A stretch of 64,000 bases of DNA from Prunus persica (taxonomy: Eukaryota > Streptophyta > Magnoliopsida > Rosales > Rosaceae), in assembly GCF_000346465.2 (NCBI RefSeq), contig NC_034011.1, positions 1,903,677-1,967,676 on the forward strand, read 5' to 3'. The notes beneath the pieces were generated by a model. The model saw only the letters and a list, made by a program, of their open reading frames with translations, ran no database searches and had not been told where the DNA came from. Made by a program: the position numbers and the translations under genes. Each line of letters begins with the position of its first letter. The first letter of the stretch is position 1. This document shows, in pieces, positions 48,440-59,829 of this stretch.

Positions 48440-49623
48440 GGAAATTCCTTCTTTGGATAGGAAACGGATAGGTCCTGTCTGCTTTCGAACTTTCTTTCTT
48501 TTTGTTGACCAGCTTCTCTTCTTCGGTTGATGGGGTGAATTCTGCGATGAAGTCTGCTAAAGCCTTGGCTTTTATTGTAATTTTTGGCTAGTAAATGAGG
48601 TCGTATTGGCTTAGTTCTATAGCTCACTTCATGAGTCGCTGAGAAGCGTCGAGGCTGGGGAGGATTGATCTCAAAAGAAAGTCGATCATGACGATGACTC
48701 GGTTAGCTTCATAGTAGAGTCGCAGTTTTCTCGCAGAAACTACAATGGCCAAAATGATCTTAGCCAATTTCGGGTAGCGAGTCTCTGCATTGAGGAGAGC
48801 TTTTGATGTGTAGATTACCGGATGTCGGGCCCCTAGTTATTCTAGGATAAGAGCTGAGCTAACGACCAAGTTGGATACTGCCAGGTACACGAATAAGTCT
48901 TCACCAAGAACTAACTTTGAGAGAATGAGAGATGAAGTGAGGTAAGTCTTTAGATTCTAGAAAGCTACTTCGCACTCCTCATCCTACTTGTCTTTTTTAT
49001 CCTTTCTTCAAAGCTTTGAAGAATAATCTGCACTTGTCGATAGATTTCGAGAGGAATTTGTTGAGGGCTGCTGCTCTGCCAGTCAGACTTTGTATTTCCT
49101 TCACTGTGAAAGGTGACTTCATCTCGAGAATGACTTTGATTTGGCGTGGGTGTGCCTCGATACCTAGTTGTGTGACTAGATATCCCAAGAATCGGCCGGA
49201 TGATACACCGAATATGCTTTTACTTGGATTCAGCTTCATGTGATACTAGCGGAGCAAGCTGAATGCCTTGGCGAGGTTTTTCATATGGTTCGCATGTTTG
49301 GGGGTTTTGACCAACATGTCATCCACGTAGACTTTCATGGTTTTGCCGATTTGCTCCTTAAAGATATTATTCATGAGCCTCTGGTAGGTTGCTCCGACGT
49401 TCTTCAGCTCAAAAGGCATAGCCTTGTAGCAGTAGGTCATTCTCTCAATGATGAAAGATGTCTTCGCCTTGTCATCCTCATGCATCAGGATTTGATTATA
49501 GCCAAAGTAGGCGTCCATAAAGCTAAGTAGTTGATTGCAGGAAGTATAATCCACGAGCTGCTCGATTCTCGGCAATGGGAAGTTGTCTTTAGGATATGCT
49601 TTGTTGAGGTCAGTGTACTCCAA
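48440..49623 (-). pseudogene. Gypsy reverse transcriptase and RNase H remnants
   Basis: The RT frame 49246-49623 shows DLNKAYPKDNFPLPRI and KVYVDDMLVK. The adjoining frame 48997-49239 shows MKLNPSKSIFGVSSGRFLGY. RNase H blocks (YTSKALLNAETRYPK, ALADFIAEFTPSTEE) follow with stop codons to about 48440. The polyprotein is broken by several stops and frameshifts. Confidence 0.88.
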
Positions 49624-50038
49624 GCAAACTCTCTATTTCCCATTTTCTTGTTTTGCCACTAGAACAACGTTGGCTAGCCACTCCGAGTAGGAGACCTCTT
49701 TGATGAAGTCGGCAATTAGGAGCTTGTCGATCTCGGCTTCTGCTCCACTGGCTTGTTGGCAGGGTTGACATAGAGCCGGGGGCAGATGATGTTCGAGTTG
49801 ATGTCATGTATGTCAAATGGCGACCATGTGAACTTATCTTTGTTGTTCTAGAGGAAGATGGTTAGCTCCACCTTCTCATCTGGGCTTAGCCACTAGCCGA
49901 TCCGCGCTTTTGTCTGGTTGGTCAGCATTCAAGTGTAATAGCTCGACGTCATCTTCAGGTTTCCATCATTCTTCAGGAGAGACCTCCGAACGAATTCCCT
50001 CGGCTTGGTCCTGATACTTTGATTGCTATAAGAGGTAG

Positions 50039-50530
50039 CTATTCCCTTTCCTTTCTTGCCTGCTCGGTTGCTAGGAGAGAGATCTGTTTGCTGTACTCCT
50101 CTCCTGCCTGACTCATAGGGAGGAATTGTGTTTGCTTACTTTTCTTCAGGCCTTGAGCCATGCATTTCCTCACCATTGCTTGATCATTATTGATCTGGGC
50201 GACACAGCCCTCAGGGATTGGATAGCGGATTTTCTGATGTGTGGCAGAGTGATGGCATTGACTTGCCGATCCATGGTCTGCCCAGAATGCCTTTGTAGGG
50301 TGAAACTTCATCAATGACCATGAATGTTTGCGAGCTCTATCATGCCCACGGTAACTGTTGTTGCGTCATTGAAGCCAGTCAATAACCTAGCTGATTTGTG
50401 GATCTTTGTCTCCAAGCCCTCGTATGCATGGATTCGGTCGACCATTGCCTGAACGATTTGAGTGCTGATGACAATAGCATCGTTATGTGGCATATCAAGG
50501 TTGATTAGATCTTTCTTTTGGAAGTCGATC
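50039..50530 (-). pseudogene. Gypsy protease-region remnants
   Basis: Blocks such as HNDAIVISTQIVQAMVDRI (50311-50532) and HQKIRYPIPEGCVAQIN (50039-50314) are typical of the stretch between gag and RT in plant gypsy polyproteins. The catalytic Asp motif is not visible. From 50530 to 51300 only degraded gag/pol linker is seen. Confidence 0.65.
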
Positions 50531-51299
50531 ACGGGATCAACATTTGCTGGTGGAAGGTCGGTTTGATCTTCGTCTTCCTTTCTTTGCTGGTCAGCCCAGA
50601 CTCCTTAGAGTCGGCTAAGATTATGTTAATCCTTATGACCTTCTAGGGTGGCTCATTAGCGGTATTGCGGTCCTCAATCTATTAGATGACCTGCTTCGCA
50701 ATGAATTTCGTGCAGTGACCTTCTCTCACAAGTTCTTCGAGGTGCGCTTTCTAAGCAAAGCAGTTATTCGTAATGAGCCCATGCGTCCCTTGGAAGACAC
50801 AGTATTTTCTAGTATCTCTTTTCTGGATCTCCTTTTAAGGGCAGCGATCTTCATACCCAAGGTTTGTCCTTCACTTGGACAAAGATTTGATGTATGGGGA
50901 TGGAGAACTTGGTGTAGTTCTCTTCTACCGTAGCGTCTCCTTGTGGGTGCAACCTACGTTTGCCCTTGTTCTTGTTGCTAAACCTGTCGCTTCTTTGGCC
51001 TGTTCGCTTGGTTGGCTGATTTTCCTGCTTGGTAGACTTCTTCGCGGTGATTTGATAGTCATCCCAGAGCGAGTAACGTTATGCGGTCGGGAAGACCTCT
51101 ACCAAAGTCTGGTTATGAGTGATAATCAGCTTGTGATATAAGTCGTGCTCAGTTGGAAGACCTTTCTTGAAAGCAGAAGACGCGATTCGGTCATTGCATC
51201 CTATAATATTGGGCTTTTCTGCTTTGAATCTCTTAATGTAATCTCGAAGGGATTCATCAGACTTCTTGGCAGGTTGTAGAGGTGGTCAGGTTCTTCTTG

Positions 51300-51830
51300 A
51301 TCGTTCGGTAAGAAGTGTATTCTTTGGTTAAGACGTAAGCTAGCTCCTTTAAGCTGTTGATTAACCCGGATGGTAGGGTGTGGAACTAGTCTTGGGCTAC
51401 TCCTCGCAAGGTCATTGCAAACACCTTGTACATTAGCGCGTCGTTGGCCTTATAGAGGATCATAACACTTTTGAAGTGTTTTAAGATGGCTCTCGGGATC
51501 TGAATTCTCTTTGAAATGCGTGAACAAAGGCGTTGGGAATCGCTTCGGGGGAGCAGCCTTCTCGATTTCAGTGGTGAAAGGCGTAAGTTTGCTTGGTCCA
51601 CCTCTCAGCGTAGAGTATCTTCGAAATTTGTAATCTTTAAGTTTCGAAGTCGGTCGTTTACAAGCTTCTCGATGTCTTCCGCGCGCATGGCTTGCCGATC
51701 ACGTTGGTGACCTTCGTGATTCGGGCGAGGATGGTTGATTTCCAAGTTGACTCGCAGAGGTCGACTTCCTTGGTTACGTTGCCTATGGAACAGATTAATA
51801 GATTGAGTTTGCACAGATTCCTGCACGAGT
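51300..51830 (-). pseudogene. Gypsy gag remnant
   Basis: Blocks ANDALMYKVFAMTLRGVAQD and EDIEKLVNDRLRNLKI resemble retrotransposon gag, with stops and shifts between them. The reading continues to about 51900 as a basic SKRLHDEHNYRRSPTRSRT stretch. Confidence 0.65.
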
Positions 51831-51904
51831 TGTCGTCATGAGTTAGTTCTCGAGCGGGTTGGTGAGCGCCGATAGTTGTGTTCGTCATGCAGTCGTTTAG
51901 ACTT

Positions 51905-54703
51905 GTGCCCCTTGTGGCCCAACCTAGAATGGATAAATGTCCAGAATACCCCTCTTACCCTTAACCGCAAAATGTAAAACACACTTAAGGGTTTAACTTC
52001 TGTCGGAAAACCGATATAATTTCCCCTATAAAACATACATTTCCCAAAAAAATTTCCACTTGTAAAAATATATAGTTAAAATTGAAATTCAAATCCTAAT
52101 CGTTCAACATGCATTAGATAAATAACTTTAAATAGTTTCAAACCTCTTTATACCAAATAAATCATTCTGCCATCTGAAATTGGTTACAACTCTTAGAATA
52201 ACATGAATACGTTATCAAGTTTCAATATAACTTAACTGAACAAATTTTCAACACTTGATCTTGTGGCTGCACCTAGTAACTCTAGGTTGCCTACGTACCC
52301 TTACTAAGGGATCAAGCCATACGTAGTTCTTTCTACATAAATTATAAGTAAACATAGGTAACTTAATCAAATAAAATCGAGAAACCTTCATAAGTAATTC
52401 CAATCAATCCGCTGAAACTCAAGCAAGGGCTATTGATTTCAGAACAATCTTCCACTCCTTTCACATGTGCATATATATATATATATAATTGATTTATTAC
52501 TTACAAGTAGGAAAACGTTAAAATTATTAAAATAGCATTGACCATGTGAAACTTTAATGTCAATATCAACAATTTAACTAAAATATGTTTCCCTCTTTCA
52601 CATGTAAAAACAAATTCATCACTTAAGAAAAGACATTGGAAAAGGCCAAAGGAGAGAGAAATTTTTTAAAAGAAGCCAAAATGGACAAAATTGCCCTTAT
52701 TTATTTTTGGATTTCCTAAGGAATCCTTTACATTTGCATGTCTTTGGTTTTAAAGTTGAGAGGTTTTTCTGTCTTTTTTGAAAAAGTTTTGGCTTTTTCC
52801 AAAAATGAAAGTTTTTTTGTGGCTAAAACCTAAATTTACTTTTAGTTTAAAACATCTCAAAACTCAAACACTCTCCACCTAGGCATACCCCTATTTTTGA
52901 TCCGTCAATTCTACTAATATTCCATCAATACTAATAATATTCCGTCAATTCCAATAATATTTCTTCAATTCCAATTGTCACATAAGCGACACATCCTCGC
53001 AAGCCTCGAAAACACAAAGTCAACCCGAGCCACATTCCTTGCAGAACTCGGGAGACACATAGTCAGCCCGAGTCAGCCCGAGAATGCACATCCTCACAGA
53101 ACTCGGGGGACATGTAGTCAGCCTGAGAACGCACATCCTGACCAAACTCGGGAGACATGTAGTCTGCCCGAGAATGCATATCCTCACACCATACGGTTCA
53201 GGCGTTCCCGAAACTCGTGACGCATAGTCATAAATGACAAAACTGTTTCAAAGGCAACTGGGGGGTATTCCTGTGGGGGGTTTGAAAATCATATTCCGAA
53301 ACTTATCATAAACTTTCCCTTATTTCACAAATCCATTTTCCAAATCTTCTATCAACTTTCTAAAAAAATCAGTTCTCAACTACATTTAAATAATCCAATA
53401 TCACTCAGTCATATACTTTAATAATAATACTAAATTATGTAAAAATATTAACCCTTAGTGATCCCATATCCTTATTAACCCAAATTGAATTAAATTTTAA
53501 TCAAAACTCACTTATGCAAGAAATTCCATATTAAAATAGCGAAGTACACTTAAAAACAAACGTCTACTCATTTCTTAATAAATATAGCCGAGACCCACGA
53601 CTCACATTCATAACCCACCAATCAAGAATTTCATGCTCATCTATTCCATAACTTCAATTATCAAAATAATGTCCAAGAATTCCATAAGATACTATAAAAC
53701 AATCTCATAATTCCAACATAATCAAAATAACTCAAATAATAGTCAAGACTTGTTTACAAGGTCGTTCTAGTACTTCTTCTAGTACTTCTTGAAGGGTAGA
53801 ACTACCTCAGAAGACTCACGGTCAATCAAGGGGTCAAACTGCCCAAACTTGGTCAACATGCGACATTTGGTTTCGGATCTGACAGTTCCTACGGGTTCAA
53901 CAAGGTTGACCATACATTTTATTCAAGTTTGGTTCAAAATGAACAGTCAGATCACTCGCGATCGAACGGTTATCGTTTACCACAACCTTTAAATCATTGA
54001 ATTGGCGCATCCGGGTCTCCGATTCACAATCTGCGAATCCCGACACGATTCTAGAGATGCCTAGATCAACATATATGAAAATGGAGTCAATCCAACAGTC
54101 TGAACATATCGAACCCGAATAACGCCCAATATGCGATATCTGATCGACAGTCAAACGATAACCAAATTCAATTTTTAGTATATAGTCGTGCTCGAGATGA
54201 CATGGGCATCATTTTAGGACTCAAAGACTATCCACAAAGTGGCCCAGCTCGTGGGTGTCCATCGTAATTTCGTTGGGCAACTTTTGCTCTTGGACCATGG
54301 CCAAAAAGTGATCAGAACTTGCCGGAAACACGAGCCGAAACTGGCTGAAACTTGAAGCAATAATTTGAGTTTCAAAACGCAGAAATTGATCATAGTCATC
54401 CCAACCATTAGCTATAACACATTGAGAGGATGAAAATGCATACCTAGATCGAAGAAATTGGTAGCCGGAATCACCCGAACAAATTTCAGGAAGTTATGGG
54501 TTAAACTGTTTGATTTTTCGCCCTTTTCGTCGGCGGTGGCTGGTGGCTGGGGCAGCGGGAGCGGTGAAGGATCAAGATGGAGAGAGGAGATGATGATGGT
54601 TCTTGTGGGATCGATGCCACCCAAAATGGTGGCCGGATGCGACGGTGGTGACCCAAAAAGCCACCAGATGAATAGTGACAGCAATAGGGGGTTTTGCGCA
54701 CAG

Positions 54704-54734
<31 letters not shown>

Positions 54735-55010
54735 AAAATATGGGTTTTAAAAAATTGATGTTTGAAATATTTACGGTTATGCCACTGGACTTCTGTAGAT
54801 CATAACTTCTTCGTTATAACTCCGATTTGAGCCTATTACGTGTCTACGAACTCATCTCAACGTACTCTACATAATGTTACTACTAAAATTCCTAAATTCT
54901 TTCCCAAACAAAAAGTTAACTTTTAAACCCATTAAAATATTCTTGAAGTAAAATTGTCTTTTACTAGAATAATTTAATAATTAAATAATAATTTAGGATC
55001 GGGTTATTAT
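51905..55010. repeat. LTR-like block, probably a long gypsy LTR
   Basis: It starts near TGTGCCCCTTGTGGCCCAAC and ends in AGGATCGGGTTATTA, which resembles the GGGT(C/T)RTTACA end of Tekay/Del LTRs. It includes TTCTTCGTTATAACTCCGAT near 54808, also common in gypsy LTRs. No coding sequence is supported. A (GA)n run is at 54704-54731. One stretch (52630-52822) recurs at 59085-59283. Confidence 0.45.
52985..53195. repeat. ~45-bp tandem repeat, 3-4 degenerate copies
   Basis: Units share CCCGAGAATGCACATCCTCA, then an ACTCGGGGGACATGTAGTC-like part. It creates a short repetitive reading frame that I do not regard as a gene. Confidence 0.75.
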
Positions 55011-57837
55011 TGTTGGTGAGTCCTTACTTAGTTAGGATTTTGGTTCCTTATTTCATTAGAATTTTGGTTACTTACCAATTATTATTTAGTCCTTTTGTAA
55101 TAGAGATTTACTTCATATTGTAATTTAGATATATTTCCTATTTTATTTTGGGTTAACACATCTTTATACTTGTATAAATACCTCCATATTGGAGAAGAAT
55201 AATAATATGAGTGTATCTTAGCATAACTGAATATTTGCCATACTTTGTTTTAACATGGTATCAGAGCCAGGTTCCTAACCTGTGATAACCTCTGCCAAAT
55301 TGAGAGTCGTTAGCACTCCTCATACTTAACCCATCATGGGTCTTCATCTTGTATAGTCATCTTCTTTTGTTCAATCTTCTTATACGTGTTTTCACCGCCC
55401 CTAGCCTTCACATGCTTCTTTGCTACTTTTCAATTTTTTATTTTTTATTTTTCATCTTTGTATGCCAGATGGTCTTTTTTGTTGTCCCAACTTCTCTATA
55501 TTTGAAACTTCATAACAGGTCTCTTTACTCCATGAGCCTCGTCACTGCTCACTGAGCCGTTGCTTTCCTCCGCGAGCCTCGTCACCGCTCGCTGAGCCTT
55601 TCCTTTGACTGTTCTGTCGGTCTCTGTCTTCTTTGGCTGCTCTCTTGAGTTGCCTTTCCCCATCTCAGTTTTGAGCACCCTTTATCTGTTTCTCTCTTTG
55701 CTCTATTTAGCTCTCTTTTATTTATGTTTATCTCTTTTGTTTATCTATGCCCAATGGCTGGTGTTTGTTGTGTTCTTTCCCCACGCCATCTCTCCGTCTT
55801 TGTCACTCTAGCCTTTCCTGTTGGGTGTTTATTATTTATTTTTCTATCTCCTTCCCTTTTACCCTTATGCTTATTTCTTTCTACTTTTGGCCTCTTTCTA
55901 ATATTCATCCCTTTCTCTGTCTGTCTATTTCCTCACAGACACCTTCCTTTGTCATTATTTTCCTTCAATCATAGCATTATCCTCTCTTTTTTTCGGTTCT
56001 AGCACCTCACTTTCTTCCACTAGTTTCTTTTTAAAAATTGTCACATGCAATTTCCCATGCTTTACTTTTTTAATATCTTTAGTTTCTTCCTCTTTGATCT
56101 ACCGATGCAGTTTCCCCTGCTATGTAGCCGAACTCTTTTCAGGTCCTCTCTATTTCTCATATTTCTTTTACTAACCTTTTCCATTTTGTTGTTCTTTCAC
56201 TGCATTATCTCTCGCTTTCACAGTTCCCTTATATAATTTTGGTTCCCTTTGATGGGCACTCTATCTATTCCTATTCCACACATGAAGGGTTTCCTTGTTT
56301 CTGTGTCCTTTGCTCTAATTCCCATTTGAGCACCTTATCTTTGTCTTTGTCTCTGTTCATGATTTGCTGGGTTTCCTTCCTTACTGTTCTTATTTTCTGA
56401 AGTTTTTTTTTCATGGGACAGCCGTATGCTACCACCTTTCCCTCTTGCATTTGTTTCTGCCACGAGACTGGCATGTTTGAGTCTCTTTACTATTATTTAA
56501 TTTCTCTTCTTCCAAATCTCGACCCTTTACCAGTGTCAGATTTGATGGGGGAGATAGATGCAACTTTATTTGGGTGTTGCAACTTTATTCGATGTTGCTT
56601 TCTTCAAATCTCAACTCTCATACATCATCGGATTTGATGGGGAGTGACATCGCTGCTCATATATTCCGCTGCAATTCAGCTACTTATTTGCCATGGCTGA
56701 TTCTTCTACATCTGAGTGTCAGTCAGCTTCTGTTTCTTAAGTGCCACTTATCTTATGGTTTCGATGACCCCTTCTCTTCAGGGGGAGAGGGGGAGTGAAG
56801 ATAAGTTGTCTGTGCAATAATGGAAGTATTTGTCATTGTTATTGCTGCTGACTACTATGTCCTTTGCTGGTGCCAGTACCGTTGCTCATCCCTGTTATGT
56901 CTCTTGCTGGGGACAATGTTATTGCTCCTACCTATTATGACTCTTGCTGGGGACAATGTTATTAATCATGCCTATTATGACTCTTACTGGGGATAATGTT
57001 GATTACTCTTGATGATGCCTGTTATGTCCCTGCGTTGTTGCTCTTGCTAGTGCCAGTGCCTTGTATTGCTGTTGTTGGTACCAGTATTGCTGCTTCTGCC
57101 TGTTATGGTGCCAGTATTGTTGCTCATACCTTTGCTGGTGTGTTTCCGTTGTGGTCAAGCCCGTTGACCTTGCCTTTGCTCTTGACTTTCTTTGCCTTGC
57201 CTTACCCTATTTTTTTAGGGTTTTTTTTTGCCTTACCTACCTCCGTGCTCACAGGGTTTCTGTGTTACAGGGGCTCACAGGGTTTCTGTGTTCTGCCTTA
57301 CCTACTGTCGTACTCACAGGGTTTCTGTGTAAGGCATTGTCGTGCTCACAGGGTTTCTGTGTTCTGTCTTACCTATTGCCGTACTCACATGGTTTCTGTG
57401 TTCTATTATGTGCCCTATTTTTTAATGTTTGCTCTTGTGTTTTCACTGCGAACTATGCTTTAGTTTGTCACTTGTTTCACTCATGGTTGACGAAAAGACC
57501 TTCCCTACAATTGGTGCTTCTCAAATATGGTGTTCTGTGACTCGCTTGTCAAGTTGGGCGTGCGAAATATCTTTGCCCAACTTGAGGGGGAGTGTTGGCG
57601 AGTCCTTACTTAGTTAGGATTTTGGTTCCTTATTTCATTAGAATTTTGGTTACTTACTAATTATTATTTAGTCCTATTGTAATAGAGATCTACTTCCTAT
57701 TGTAATTTAGATATATTTCCTATTTTATTTAGGGTTAACACATCTTTGTACTTGTATAAATACCTCCATATTGGAGAAGAATAATAATATGAGCGTATCT
57801 TAGCATAACTGAATATTTGCCCTACTTTATTTTAACA
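55011..57837 (+). mobile_element. Non-autonomous LTR retrotransposon (no gag-pol)
   Basis: Two 245-bp LTRs (55011-55255 and 57593-57837) start TGTTGG and end TTTTAACA, differing at about 10 positions by hand count. A perfect initiator-Met primer site TGGTATCAGAGCC follows the left LTR. A polypurine tract (TTGAGGGGGAG) precedes the right one, beside a CAAGTTGGGC hairpin. The 2.3-kb interior is pyrimidine-rich with local repeats (for example GCTCACAGGGTTTCTGTGT, several copies near 57240-57400) and no recognisable protein. The flanks (ATTAT left, TGGAA right) do not form a target duplication. Confidence 0.88.
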
Positions 57838-58605
57838 TGGAAATTGGGCATCTACCCTTACCCAATATGTGGTGTTCACATGTTGGGCTTAAATGTTTAC
57901 CCCTACCTTTTACCTAATACGTGATGCTCACATGTTGGGCTTGAATGATTGACTCCGATGTGGACTTGGCTCCACGTGTGGTCCACTATGTGGTAGTCCC
58001 ACGTGAGGGGGCATGTTGAAGAATATGAGTCCCACATCAGAAACTTGACTAAATAAAATATAAAATATAATGAATAGTTCTACTACTAATAACACCGAGG
58101 ACTTTTGTGATAAAATCCCACACCTACTGGGCTTTGTAGGTGGTTAAGTTGGGGATAATATCAGTATTGTTAGTAGTGGGCCGCTGGCCCGTCTCTATGA
58201 ATTTAACATTGTATTAGAGCGGGTTGATTGATTGGGCCTGAATTGGGCCTCTATCCTTACCCAATATGTGGTGTTCACATGTTAGGCTCGAATGTTTACC
58301 CCTACCCTTTACTCAATGTGGTGCTCACATGTTGGGCTTGAATGATTGACTCCGATGTGGACTTGGCTCCACGTGTTGCCCACTAAGTGGTGGTCCCACT
58401 TGAGGGGGCGGGTTGAAGAATATGAGTCTCACATCGGAAACTTGACTAAATAAAATGCAAAATATAATAAATAGTTCTACTATTAATAACACTGAGGACT
58501 TTTGTGATAAAACCCCACACCTACTGGGCTTTGTAGGTGGTTAAGTTGGGGACAATATCGGTATTGTTAATAGTGGGCCGCTGGCCCGTCTCTCTGAATT
58601 TAACA
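57838..58605 (+). mobile_element. TRIM element, tandem (internal-LTR-internal-LTR)
   Basis: Two 195-bp LTRs (58014-58208, 58411-58605; TGTTGAAGAATATGAGTC ... TTTAACA) enclose a 202-bp interior. The interior starts with TTGTATTAGAGCGG (Met-tRNA primer-like) and ends with TTGAGGGGG. A second interior copy without its first ~25 bases lies at 57838-58013 and abuts the right LTR of the preceding element. Terminal-repeat retrotransposons in miniature have this size and no genes. Confidence 0.85.
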
Positions 58606-58654
58606 ATTACAGTACAGATCAGCAAGTGCACAACTAGATCACAGTGGGAAAAAA

Positions 58655-59829
58655 AAAAGCTTAGTAATTCTTTTTTATAAAAAGAAGCGATAAATTGTAT
58701 TTATAATTCAAGCTTAAAGGAAAAGTAGGAGCAATTAATATGACAACTACGTTTAACAATTTTTGGTGCATTATTTAGTTTATTTATTGTCCTGCCTCAA
58801 ATTATTAGTAATTGTTTTTTATAAAAAAGAAGGGATAGATTATATTTATAATTCAAGCTTAAAGGACAAATAGGAGCAATTAATATGACAACTATGTTTA
58901 ACAATTTTTGGTGCATTATTTAGTTCATTTATTGTCTGGCCTCAAATTATTTGTAATTATTTTTTTTATAAAAAGAGGCGATTATCATATTTATAATTCA
59001 AGCTTAAAGGAAAAATATGAGCAATTAATACGACAACTACGTTTAACAATTTTTGGTGCATTATTTAGTTCATTTACTGTATGGCTAGAGAGACTTTGGA
59101 AAGGGCCAAAGGAGAGAGAAATTTTTTAAAAGAAGCCAAAATGGACAAAATTGCCGTTATTTATTTTTGAATTTTTTAAGGAATCCTTTACATTTGCATG
59201 TCTTTGGTTTGGGAGTTAAGAGATTTTTCTATCTTTTTTGAAAAAGCTCTGGCTTTTTCTAAAAGTGAAAGTTTTTTTGTTTTTTGTTTTTTTATAAAAA
59301 GAAGCGATAGATTATATTTATAATTCAAGCTTAAAGGAAAAATAGGAGCAATTAATATGACAACTACATTTAACAATTTTTGGTGCATTATTTAGTTCAT
59401 TTATTGTCTGGCCTCAAATTATTAGTAATTGTTTTTTTTTATAAAAATAAGCGATTATCATATTTATAATTCAAGCTTAAAGGAAAAATAGGAGCAATTA
59501 ATAGGACAACTACGTTTAACAATTTTTGGTGCATTATTTAGTTCATTTACTGTCTGTTAGTAATTTTTTTTATATAAAAAGAAGGGATAGATTATATTTA
59601 TAATTCAAGCGTAAAGGAAAAATAGGAGCAATTAATATGACAACTACGTTTAACAATTTTTGGTGCATTATTTAGTTCATTTATTGTCTGGCCTCAAATT
59701 ATTAGTAATTTTTTTAATATAAAAAGAAGCGATAGACTATATTTATAATTCAAGCTTGAAGGAAAAATAGGAGCAATTAATATGACAACTACGTTTAACA
59801 ATTTTTGGTGCATTGTTTAGTTCATTTGA
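58655..59829. repeat. Tandem array, about seven units of ~145 bp
   Basis: Each unit runs TTTATAAAAAGAAGCGAT ... TTATAATTCAAGCTTAAAGG ... AATTTTTGGTGCATTATTTA. Units start near 58661, 58804, 58958, 59286, 59436, 59567 and 59713. Between the third and fourth, 59085-59283 is replaced by a 199-bp segment that is a near-copy of 52630-52822. Confidence 0.9.

Larger units (their letters stand above)
45542..51905 (-). mobile_element. Ty3/gypsy retrotransposon, Tat-like layout, decayed, 5' LTR missing
   Basis: In element order (right to left): gag (51300-51830), protease-region remnants (50039-50530), RT (48997-49623), RNase H (about 48440-48960), a 77-bp minisatellite, an antisense ORF region and the 3' LTR. 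No integrase is recognisable between RNase H and the minisatellite. No second LTR is found on the right, where the sequence joins an unrelated LTR-like block near 51905. Extra antisense ORFs and 3' minisatellites are known from the Tat/Ogre group. Confidence 0.75.

Noticed and set aside
52975..53220. 81-codon frame with repeated PENAHP-type words
   Set aside because: It is produced by the ~45-bp tandem repeat in an LTR-like block, not a gene.
54458..54805. 115-codon frame rich in Gly and Glu-Arg repeats
   Set aside because: Its end is a (GA)n microsatellite and the rest lies in the LTR-like block; no family resemblance.
55349..57617. Many hydrophobic frames suggesting membrane proteins
   Set aside because: They come from the pyrimidine-rich interior of a gene-less LTR element, where T-rich codons give Phe/Leu-rich frames by chance.
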